This document shows, piece after piece, positions 30,915 to 40,645 of a stretch of 64,000 bases of DNA; the first letter of the stretch is position 1, and every line of letters starts with the position of its first letter. The notes under the pieces are model-generated. The model did not search any database, was not told where the DNA came from, and saw nothing but the letters and a program-made list of their open reading frames with translations. Made by a program: the position numbers and the translations under genes. The stretch is from Nymphaea colorata. Its lineage: Eukaryota > Streptophyta > Magnoliopsida > Nymphaeales > Nymphaeaceae. The stretch is from NCBI RefSeq assembly GCF_008831285.2, contig NC_045145.1, forward strand, positions 2,046,001-2,110,000, written 5' to 3'.

Positions 30915-33900
30915 ATGGCATCGCCTAACTCATCTGCAACATGCGATTCGCCTCAAGACGCTGCTCTATTGAATAACCTGCTACCGATTGCACCTGCGCC
31001 AACCAGTCTACAACATCTATTGGCTGTAAAACTCACCTCTGATAACTATATGTTATGGGAAAATCAGCTGCAGCCTCTCCTCGTCTCATACAATCTGAAG
31101 GGCTTTGTTGATGGAACCAGGACTCGTCCACCTGAGACAATCCTCAGTGAAGGTAAGGAAGTCCTCAACCCTGCTTATATTGAATGGTTGCGAATGGATC
31201 AATTGTTACTTGGATGGATCATTTCATCTCTTTCGGAACCTGTTCATTCTCAAGTAGTGGGATTAAGATGATCCTATGAAGTCTGGACAAGATTGAAAAA
31301 CACCTATGCGGTCATTCTAGATCTAAGGTGATGCAATTGCGAGAACAACTTACTGTCTTAAAGAAAGGGACGAACAATATTGATGAACTCATACAAAAGG
31401 CAACGATGCTTGGTCATCAATTATCCATGGCTGGAAAACCTGTGGCTGAAGATGATTTAGTCTTGCATATCTTAAGAGCACTCCCACAGGAATACAATTC
31501 TTTTAAGACATCTATAGCCACTAGATCTGATCCATTGTCTCTAACCGATCTCTATAGTATGTTGTTAACACATGAATCACAGCTGAAAGAAACAAAGATT
31601 GATACTTGGTCCAACCGTCAATTTCTTACACAAGAACAGTCCCTCTTATAGTCATCCAAAAATCAGTACTAGGTAAAACAACCGTGGAGGAGGAGGGGGC
31701 TCTTACAAGCAAAACAGAAATCGGGTGGTTTGTCAATACTGTGATAAACCAAGCCATTCAGCCAAGATGTGCTTCAAGATTACCAAAAATGGAGGCAAAC
31801 AACAATCAAATCATACTGCCAATAAAGATATTTCTCCACCTCGTGCTCTTTATGCTTCTCATGCAGGAATAAATGATGCAATGTGGTATCCGGATTCCGG
31901 AGCCACACACCATGTGACAAATGATCTGAACGCATTATCTGAGCATGTCCGTTATGAAGTGAAGGAAAGGGTGCATGTAGGAAATGGCACAGGTCTGCAC
32001 ATTCTTAACCATGGTTCCTCTTATTTTACAAAAAATGATTCCAGATTCTTACTTAAGGACATATTACATGTTCCTCACATTACTAAATATTTGATTTCTG
32101 TTCATAAATTTACCAATGACAATAATGTTATTATGGAATTTTACCTTCATGTTTGTATTGTGAGGGATCTGAAGACAAGGAGTGAACTCTTTCGAGCACC
32201 AAGTCAAAATGGCCTTTACTGTTTTAAATTTGATGATGTAGGATGCAATAAGTTGAACGCAAGCAATAAGGACGTCTTCCTTGGAGAAAGAACGTTGGTT
32301 GATCAATGGCATAGTCGTCTAGGACATGCCACCTATCGTGTGGTTCAGCAAGTTATTAGTCGTTTTGGATTACCTTCATATGGACATTTTAAACCTCATG
32401 TGTGCATTGACTGCCTACGGGGAAAGTTTCATGTTTTACCATTCAGTACTTCAACTCATACTATTTCTAAGCCTCTTGATTTAATTTACTCTAATGTGTG
32501 GGGTCCTACTCCTATTCTAAGCTTTGATAGATTCAAATATTATGTTCACTTTATTGATGCTCACACGAAGTTCACGTGGATATATTTCTTAAATCAAAAA
32601 TCTGATGTCGTGGCTGCATTTTCTGATTTCAAAAACAAAGCTGAAAACCTTTTTGAAAGGAAAATCAAATGTTTTCAATCTGATGGAGGTGGTGAGTTCA
32701 CAACACTCAAACCAATTATTGATACTGCAGGAATATCCCATCGTGTTTCATGCCCTCACACACATGAAAAAAATGGTGCCGCTGAACGCAAACACATGCA
32801 TAGAGTTGAAACAGGCTTATGTCTTTTAAGTCACGCTCATATGCCTCAAAAATTCTGGTCTTGTGCTTTTGCCACTGTTGTATATTTGATCAATAGGTTA
32901 CCCTCTCATATTACTGGCCATAATAGCCCTTTTGAAATACTCCATGGCCTTGAACCGGATTTCAAATTCCTTAAAATTTTTGGCTGCGCGTGTTATCCCA
33001 ACCTTCGGCCTTACTGCCAAAATAAACTTGATTTCAAAACCAAGGAACATGTTTTTGTCGGGTATAGTAGCAAACACAAGGGATACCTATGTTTGAACAA
33101 AAAGGCGAACAAAATTCTTATCTCTCGAAATGTGATTTTTGATGAACATAAATTTCCATTCCAAAATGTTTCCAACGAGTCTGATTTAAAATCGTTCTCC
33201 ACCTCCCAAACTCATACTCCTCTACTCATTCCCATTACCTCGTCCTATATTCCTCCTTCACCAGCCATAGTTCTTCCCCCCTCTAGTGATAACCATGATG
33301 AAAGACGTGATCAGCCCACTAATCGTTCAGACGTGATCCCAACCAACTCAGACCCGTCTCAAGCTGCATCTCTCCCATCACCCATTCTTGCACCTTCGTC
33401 TTCACTTATCCCTGTCCAAACTGCCTCTCCTGCCCGTACTCACACTATGACCACTCGCTCCATGAACAGCCTCAAAATACCCAAGGTTCTCACATCTATT
33501 GTCCATCCTATACCTGTTGCTTTTCTCACTCAATCTCTAGATCTTCTTGAACCAACATCTTACACCAAAGCCAAATCCTACCCCCACTGGGTTCAAGCGA
33601 TAAGCACTGAATATAACACTCTTCTTAACAACCATACTTGGACCCTTGTTCATCGACCTGCCAACGAAAACATTGTAGGGTGCAAATGGATATTCAAAGT
33701 CAAAAGGAAAGCCGATGGCTCTCTGGAACGCTACAAGGCACGTCTTGTAGCCAAGGGCTACACGCAAGAAGAAGGTGTAGACTATTTTGACACCTTCAGT
33801 CCTGTGGTCAAACCCACCACCATTAGAACAATCTTAACTCTTGCGGTGACTTTTAAGTGGGTTGTGCATCAACTTGACATCCATAATGCTTTTCTCAATG

Positions 33901-35087
33901 GTGAGCTACAGGAAAACGGTCTTTATGGATCAACCACCCGGCTTCGAACAGCAGCCTAATTTCATTTGCAAGCTTCAAAAGGCGATCTATGGTCTCAAAC
34001 AAGCTCCTCGAGCTTGGTATCAAAAACTTAGCCACGCCTTGGTAAGCAATGTGGTTTTTCTATCTCCAAAACTGACACCTCCCTTTTTATTTCTCAACAG
34101 GGGTCTAGTGTGGTATATGTATTAGTGTATGTCGATGACATACTAGTCACTGGAAATTCTCCTCACCACATCGACAAATTGGTCAAATATCTAAGCACAA
34201 CCTTTGCTTTAAAAGATCTTGGACTGCTCCACTATTTTCTTGGCATCAATGTCTGTCACTCTGCCGGGGCCTCCTTTTATCTCAACAACAATATTGCCTG
34301 GACCTTCTCAAACGAGCCAACATGGTTGGCGTCAAACCAGCCCCCTCGCCTATGTCGACCTCACAAAATCTCTCCCAAGGCACCGACGTAGCATATCACA
34401 ACCCTACTGAATACCGACAGGTGGTCGGAGCTCTGCAATATCTAACATTAACACGACCAGACTTAGCATTTCCAGTAAACAAAGTCTGTCAATTCATGCA
34501 CAGACCCACTCAAGAGCATTGGACGGCAGTCAAAAGGATACTTCGTTATGTCAAAGGCACCATTCACTTTGGACTATTGATACGGCCATCAACCAGTCTA
34601 CATCTAAACACCTACTCTGATGCAGATTGGGCTGGGTGCCCGATGACCGTAAATCCACAGGGGGATATGCTGTATTCTTGGGGCCCAATATCATCTCTTG
34701 GAGCTCCAAAAAGCAACACACTGTTGCTCGCTCAAGTTCAGAAGCGGAATACAGGGCCGTTGCAAATGCCACTGCAGAACTCATATGGGTTCAGTATCTC
34801 CTACAAGAGCTTCACATCCCCATCCCATCTACTCCAATTCTCTGGTGTGACAATATCAGTGCAACCTATATGGCGGCTCACCCAGTTTTCCATAGTCGAA
34901 GCAAACACATTGAACTTGATGTTCACTTTGTTCGCGACCGCATTGCCAAAAACCAACTGCTAGTTAAACATACTCCTTCCTCCCATCAACTAGCCGATAT
35001 TCTCACCAAACCGCTGCCCATCACTCCCTTCCAAACTCTTCGTTCCAAACTCAACGTCATTCCTGGCCCGTTGAGTTTGCAGGGGGA
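30915..35087 (+). pseudogene. Copia gag-pol polyprotein, multiply broken
   Basis: Gag starts at ATG 30915 (MASPNSS). A TGA stops it at 31269-31271 and a frame change follows near 31315. The frame 31725-33959 carries the zinc knuckle CQYCDKPSHSAKMC, protease DSGATHH, the integrase zinc region (WHSRLGH ... CIDC), the integrase core and the start of RT (LVAKGYTQEEGVDY). The first integrase catalytic Asp is Asn (SNVWGP, codon 32493-32495); SDGGGEF and NGAAERKH remain. RT continues in other frames, with YVDD at 34128-34139, then RNase H (SDADWAG, SSSEAEYRA). Frame breaks are near 33915, 34050, 34300 and 34645. It cannot make a working polyprotein. Confidence 0.93.
35077..35087 (+). promoter_or_regulatory. 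Polypurine tract of copia element
   Basis: ttgcaggggga ends at the base before the 3' LTR, a typical copia PPT. Confidence 0.8.
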
Positions 35088-35443
35088 TGTGAAGACACCA
35101 GATGACACAAGGCAGAAAGTATGCAATGGCCAAATCAAAGAGGACAAACTCAACGACTATATCAGCAAAGGCAATGGGCATGACACAAGGCATGACAAAA
35201 GGAAAGAAGTATGCAACGATCAAATCAAGAAGGGAAAACTCAACGCCTATACCAGCAAAGGAAGACACACCGGTGTATTCTAAAAATATAATCATAGACC
35301 CGTTGAGATCTGTACATCTATAAAAGCATAATGGAACCTCAACTCGGCAAGTAGCTGTGATTGAGAGAAGAGGACGTAGGTTTATACCGAACCTCTATAA
35401 ACACTTATTTCAAAATCTCTCTCTATTCTCTTGTCTTGTTACA
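35088..35443 (+). repeat. 3' LTR of copia element
   Basis: Same ends as the 5' LTR, but it lacks 31 bases found there (gap near 35268). It is followed by the target-site copy agtag (35444-35448). Confidence 0.92.
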
Positions 35444-35466
35444 AGTAGATCCCGGAATTTGGATCT

Positions 35467-36549
35467 CTAGGGACTAGATGATCCTTCAATCTCTGTAGCA
35501 TAGTCCTCTAGACTGGGGGTATTGGATCTCTTCCAAGGCATGGGAAAGAGATCCTCTTTCTCATTGTGGCCCGGTTCCTTCGTGGCCATCCTTCTGTGAG
35601 CATGGGATATGTTAACTTCTTTTTGGAGTAGCTCACGAATGGCTGCCCTCTGTAGGTTGCTCCTCACATCTTCCTTAACACTACCACCCTCCTTAGGCTT
35701 TGCCTTACCCTTAGGAGTGAGAGGCTGTAGTGATAATGGTGCACTTGGGGCACGTTCAACTTGTGTGGAAGGCACAAGTTGTTTGTCCTCTTCGATGTAT
35801 TCGAGTGGTCCCGTGACATGATTCTTAGGGACTGCGCATGAGGACTCGGGGATCCTTTCTTCCTTGAGGACTATAAGGGGCTCTTCAACATAGCCATGGG
35901 TGGTACCGAGTTTGAGCTCGTCTCGTAGCTGGCATCGTATCACTTCAATGTCATCGTCAGGCTTGATGCTCTCAAGAGGTGCGAGCCCATTCTCTCCATT
36001 CAAGCTCTTGGTAGTTTCGGCCAGAGCTTGACACATTGTTACCTTCTCATCCATCTTGGGCTGTATAGTGCCAAATTTCCCAACATTTTCCTCCATAGGC
36101 TTTGGTTGGGCACTTGGTATCGTCCTCTTTGGATTGACTACCACTTTAGGAGTTGGAGTGTTGTCACGTGTAATCGAGGTAGGGCAAGACGCCAAGTGTG
36201 TTTTCCCATGATCAGATCTGGGCCTTGCAAGAATGCCTTTGTTGGCATAGGCACTCCGATAAGCCTTAGTGTTTCCCATTTTGCTTGGAGGTGGCTGAGG
36301 TAATATACCCATGGTCTTATCTTCACGGCTTATGCTTATGTTGCCTTTGGGAAAGGGTGGACTAGGAGTCCCGAGGATTTCTTTCCTTTTGTCACCTTGT
36401 ACATCTTGGCCTTGGGCCATGGTCTTCAATTGACTAACTTCTTTAGTTAAGGCTATTTTACCATAAATCAATGCCCTATACATTTCCCTGATTTCATTCA
36501 TTACTGGCCCACGATACGCCTCACTTGGTGAATCTGAACTTTTACCATC
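35467..36549 (-). CDS. Element 2 frame downstream of the FHA-like part; unknown function
   Basis: Same reading frame as 36550-37041, separated only by one TAA (36550-36552). The first Met is 16 codons after that stop (36501), giving 344 residues. A short helical stretch (MNEIREMYRAL ... ALTKEVSQL) comes first, then a long Pro-, Lys- and Ser-rich, probably disordered region with many Lys-Pro pairs, and a charged C terminus (ATKEPGHNEKEDL). There is no zinc knuckle and no protease or RT motif. It stands where gag stands in autonomous elements and may be a Gag substitute or an accessory protein. I do not recognise a family. Confidence 0.55.
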   Translation of the reverse strand, partial: DGKSSDSPSEAYRGPVMNEIREMYRALIYGKIALTKEVSQLKTMAQGQDVQGDKRKEILGTPSPPFPKGNISISREDKTMGILPQPPPSKMGNTKAYRSAYANKGILARPRSDHGKTHLASCPTSITRDNTPTPKVVVNPKRTIPSAQPKPMEENVGKFGTIQPKMDEKVTMCQALAETTKSLNGENGLAPLESIKPDDDIEVIRCQLRDELKLGTTHGYVEEPLIVLKEERIPESSCAVPKNHVTGPLEYIEEDKQLVPSTQVERAPSAPLSLQPLTPKGKAKPKEGGSVKEDVRSNLQRAAIRELLQKEVNISHAHRRMATKEPGHNEKEDLFPMPWKRSNTPSLEDYATEIEGSSSP

Positions 36550-37041
36550 TTAACTTGACGAGTCTGAGTCACTGCTCTGATTGTTAGATTCAGAGAAGGT
36601 TTCCTCTTCATCTTCACTTTCGTCACTTAGCTCCACACAAGGTTCTTTTTGCTCCTTGGCAACAAAAGAGGGTTTTTCCTCCAACACAAAGCATTGGTGC
36701 AAAGACCCAACTTGGATAGCTTTCCCATGGTAGATTCGCACCCATTGCTGAGATCTCGTCTCAAGTCCAGCCACAATAAGTCTACCCGTGTAAGTGGTAT
36801 TGGCGATCCAGATTGCTTGGGTATTTTTATCTATGGCTAACTTAAAATGATGCCCTATTATGCTAGGGTGTCGGAACTTCAAATCACATTCAGGATCACT
36901 ACCGGCCGTGATATACATCCATCTTGGACCTTGGTCCATGTCATCCCCTCGGATCAATAGGGTGTCCTTCATGAATCCTCCGTTCAGGTAGGTGCTCAAA
37001 AATATATCCATTTTCTCAAGACGGGCACCCACATCCACCAT
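36550..37041 (-). CDS. FHA-like domain protein of non-autonomous element 2
   Basis: 163 residues from ATG 37041, first frame after the PBS and leader. Residues about 42-123 follow the forkhead-associated (phosphothreonine-binding) pattern in order: GSDPECDL (47-54) where FHA has G-R-x-x-x-C-D, PSIIGHHF (59-66) for the S-x-x-H strand, IANTTYTGRLIVAG (79-92) for the Asn-Gly turn, HGKAIQVG (105-112) and CFVLEE at the last strand. The Arg of the first motif is Ser and the Asn of the turn is Tyr, both normally phosphate or peptide contacts, so binding may be changed or lost. The tail (135-163) is acidic and serine-rich, like casein kinase 2 sites. FHA identity is my inference from motif order. A structure-based search is needed. 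Confidence 0.62.
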   Translation of the reverse strand: MVDVGARLEKMDIFLSTYLNGGFMKDTLLIRGDDMDQGPRWMYITAGSDPECDLKFRHPSIIGHHFKLAIDKNTQAIWIANTTYTGRLIVAGLETRSQQWVRIYHGKAIQVGSLHQCFVLEEKPSFVAKEQKEPCVELSDESEDEEETFSESNNQSSDSDSSS

Positions 37042-38100
37042 CTACTCTACCGAAGTAAAGTGCTGAACAACTACTACTGCAGAAGAAAACACTGAAAACT
37101 GATGAAATCAACTAACTATGCTGACACAAAATTACGTAGAAGACTGCTCTGCTCAAATCTGTCAAAGAGAATACCAAGGTGCTGCGATTTCTGGAGTAGT
37201 GGTAGAGATTTTTCAGAAAACTGGTTCCACTTGTAAAATCAATATCTTTCTAACCAGATATCTAAAAATCATGAAATTTGGTGGTAAAATACTAGACCCA
37301 ATAAGGAATCCAACGCCACCAAATTTAGCCTCTAACTCATTTCCAGTGCTGCAATCGTTTTTCTGAAAGTCACACCTGGACAGGTTCTGTTCAGACGCTG
37401 CCTGTTGCAAATTGCGCAGGAAACTCTCCAGTGACAGGGGCCCACTCAAAAATTCATAACTTTTGATCCGTAACTCCAAAAATTCTGAAATTTGAACTGG
37501 AGATTCTCAATACATAGGAGCTTCTAACAAGCCTATGCCCCACCAATTCTGACGTCGGAGCTGACAGAGCTGGCCACCGGAATCCGGTGAAAAGTCTGTT
37601 TTCACAGGATCAGAAATCTGTGGGTTGTTGATATGGAAATTTGTAATCTGAGTCGCTCAACGAACTTCTTTCCGCACCAACTTTGGACAATAATAAGAGA
37701 GGATATTTATCTAACTATCCTCCGAAATCCAGCTCAATCTGACCTCGGGAAGCCTCTGAACCAACTAGATTTTCCTGGCAGAATGCTATCCAGACAGGTT
37801 CTGTCCGCTCAGGCTATCGGTCTGGTGTAGGGCAAAGATCACAGAGATTTCGGAAGAATCTCGCCAGATGCCCTATACGACTTTTGAAGCACAAATACTT
37901 ACGAAGCTCCCCACCAATTTTCGGGCTAATCCGACTAAGTTTGCCCTTAGAAATCACCAATTTACTCTTCCTGACTGTGACAGTCCAGAAACCGCAAGTT
38001 GTCTTCTACTGCTACTCAGAATTCGGAAATCAAAATATACTGAAATCAACTACTAACTTCAACTGAAACATGCAGAAAACCACTGGCTGGAACTCCGATC
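37042..38100 (-). other. Element 2 untranslated leader
   Basis: About 1 kb between PBS and the first coding frame. It has no long open frame on the minus strand. Repeated short phrases such as 'ccaccaa.ttt' and 'ctgttc' resemble those in the LTR at 28060-28560, so part of it may share origin with the LTR repeats. Confidence 0.5.
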
Positions 38101-38114
38101 TCGCTCTGATACCA
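38101..38114 (-). promoter_or_regulatory. Primer-binding site of element 2
   Basis: The minus strand reads tggtatcagagcga two bases from the LTR, the same initiator-Met tRNA type and the same spacing as in element 1. Confidence 0.88.
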
Positions 38115-38116
38115 AT

Positions 38117-40645
38117 TGTTAGGACCCAGACCCGGCGTCGTCCAAGACCTCTGCCAGATGTCGATCCTCTCCCAAGATCTCTCGGAGGAGCCGTCGGACA
38201 AAACCAAAAACAAATTACTTACAATAAAGAAACCCGGCCGGACAAGACCCCGGCGCAAAATACCCTAGGTAGCGGTACAAGTATAGGTAACCCAAAAATC
38301 TAACTAAGGCAAACCTTCTACAAAAGACTAAGTGGGTGTGAGGCCGTACAAAGCGCGTTTGATACAAAATTAAAACACTCACAACTCACTCAACAAACCA
38401 CACCAAACCACAACTAACTTGCAAACCACGCCCGTTCCTAAATAGAAAGGTCACGCTCCCGATGGTCGTGTCTTCGGCGCTTGCGCCTCCGAGGTACCAT
38501 GAATAAGAGCTAAGGCCGAAGCCGGGCTAAACAATAAACAAAGCAAACTAGATGCTTCCTAAATGCAAAAACAAGAACTACCACCCCGATAGCTACAAAG
38601 GGGAGAAGAACACGATACCATCCAAGAAGGATCTTGGCTATGCCGGATAAGTTACCGCGGGGAGATAACCCAGCCCCGAGTATCGCAGCTCACGATACGG
38701 AAGATCCCTTGAAGTGAGCCTCCACGGTTATGCTGCTCCAAGAAAGAACGCCGGCTGAATAGGCGCGGGAGGGGGCAGCCACCTGCTGCCTTGTGCCGAG
38801 AGAAGGGCGACCGCCTGTCGCTAGAGATGCGGCCTAGGGTGCCGCCGGTATTGCCGAGGGGGGCTGGAGACAAAGTTGGCAACGCCTACCTGCCTTCGCC
38901 TTGCGTGGCTCAGCCACGTTCGTCGGAAGAGAGCCGACAGTAGATGACGACACGTGGACAGATGGAAGGACGCAGGCCAAGGTGGGACTTAGGGTTGACA
39001 GAAGAAAAGTATACCAAAAAGGAAACAAGTGGGACGCGGCCAGGGCTCTACACATAGTCCTGTTTCTGACAAACTTTGACCGGCCAAATGAAGTCCGATC
39101 ACCATGATTTTTGGATATGTTGTAGCTGGGATCGAGATGATTCCAACGGTACCAAGAACTCCTTCAAACTTGCTACGAATCACCGGGAAATGACCTCCGA
39201 TCAGACCGGTCTGCTGCTGGTTGCGAAAGAACGACGACAGCGATACAGAGCTGTTTTGCCGTAGATTTGGGTACCCAAATGATCTCGGACCTTAAGACGA
39301 ATCCAACGGCATATTGCACGCATTGAAACTCTCAGGGAATCTCCAGATTCAGATCAACGAACAGCAACCATTTTCTAGAAACGACAGAATCGCGGCCGCG
39401 GAATGTGTTCTGTTCCTGCTCTGATTTGACCAACCAAACGAACTCTAATCCCGCCAAATTTGGGTATGTTATAGAGGACGTCAAGACGATTCCAACGGTA
39501 TATAGATCGTCCTCTAACTCTCGGTAGATCTTTAGATATGGCTGTTTGAACAGGCGGATGTTCTGGCATTCCGCCTGTCGCGCGCGACCGAGAACGTGAA
39601 AGAGCCGACGGTGGAAAACTTGCTCCTTTCTTCCTTTTCACCGTCCGAACTTCTTCAAAAATGGCTTGATAGCCGTTGATATTGAAGACGCTGCCGTCTT
39701 CAACCTTCCCGGTGTAAGATCGGCCTCTCAACTTCTTTGTGGGTGAGAAGAAGGCACCGAAACTTACTTGGATCTTTACATGAAGGGGGGATAAGCCGTG
39801 GCCAGTGGGAACTCTACCGCCGGAGCTAGGGAGCTGCCTTAACATTTCTTCCTTGAGCCTTTGCCTAAGAGGATGCCGGTTCTCCAAGGGATTTTGAAAA
39901 TTGCCGCGGGATCAAGGGGGCGTGAAGGGGGAGAAGACACTTTCAACTCACTCGGGAGGGAAGGTGGGAGACGAGAGGGAGAAACCTCGAGAGAGGAGAG
40001 AGAGACAAATCTCACAAATGAGCTTATTCCATAATGCATGCCTAGGGTTTCATGCCCTAGAGAATATATATAAGAGAGATGTCTCGGTTCTCTTACTTCT
40101 AACCCGAGACGGTACAAAGAACAATAAGCAAAACGAGTCTAAGCGTCTCAAACCGAGGTGGTACAAAAGAACTAAAACAAGAGTACTTAAAAGAAAAGGG
40201 CATATGGATCCAAACACGTTCCGCCCGCTCGAGTGTGTCCCGGACTTGTGGGTCCGAGTATAACTTGCCTAGGTTCGCCCTAAGCTGCTCTGTGGCTTGT
40301 TTGACGTCTCGACACCTTGCTTTGGTCTGGCCTAAACCGGGTCCTGGTCCACTGTCATGCTGGTCTTCAATCTCTAAACTCGGTCCAAGCCCTGTTTCCC
40401 CCTTTTCGACCGTAGCTGCTCCACCCGCTCCTCCCACTGCAGCCACATAAGTAATGCTCGAAGGGTCTACAAGTGTCAAACCCTGAACCATGCCAAGGTT
40501 AACCTCACAAGAGAAAGAGGGTGTAGGCTTGTCAAGCAGTAATCGACGTGCCCAGCTACACCCTACACCACTGGTCGGCTCCAATCCATTGCTCTTGGCC
40601 ATGCCCTCGGCAGTCCTCAACGGTGCCAAAATTAGGCACGTATCA
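38117..40645 (-). repeat. 5' LTR of element 2
   Basis: TGTTAGGACCC...GCACGTATCA. It is near-identical to 26146-29672 where both are present, but about 1 kb is missing at about 38940 (counterpart of 26961-27943). The open frame at the upstream end (40099-40629) is conserved between the two copies. It ends against a family B fragment with no matching target site. Confidence 0.85.

Larger units (their letters stand above)
30166..35443 (+). mobile_element. Ty1-copia LTR retrotransposon inserted in element 2
   Basis: Complete in outline: two LTRs (385 and 356 bp) with TG...CA ends, perfect target-site duplication agtag, initiator-Met PBS, gag-pol and PPT. The two LTRs differ by a 31-bp gap and roughly ten substitutions by eye. 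The coding region has at least five frame breaks. The gag knuckle CQYCDKPSHSAKMC and the compact size suggest an Ale/Retrofit-like lineage, but that is tentative. Confidence 0.93.
26146..40645 (-). mobile_element. Element 2: non-autonomous LTR retrotransposon (LARD-like), host of a copia insertion
   Basis: On the minus strand: 5' LTR (38117-40645), initiator-Met PBS (38101-38114), a 1-kb leader, coding frames at 37041-35467, a plus-strand copia insertion (30166-35443), a third frame, PPT and 3' LTR. None of the internal frames resembles protease, RT, RNase H or integrase, so it must use enzymes made elsewhere. Its LTR blocks, PBS and PPT resemble element 1, a plausible helper. Flanks (gtcgg left, ccggg right) do not match, so a target-site duplication is absent or lost. 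Confidence 0.78.

Noticed and set aside
38930-38950. Splicing as cause of the element 2 5' LTR deletion
   Set aside because: The lost segment does not begin with GT or end with AG on the transcribed strand.
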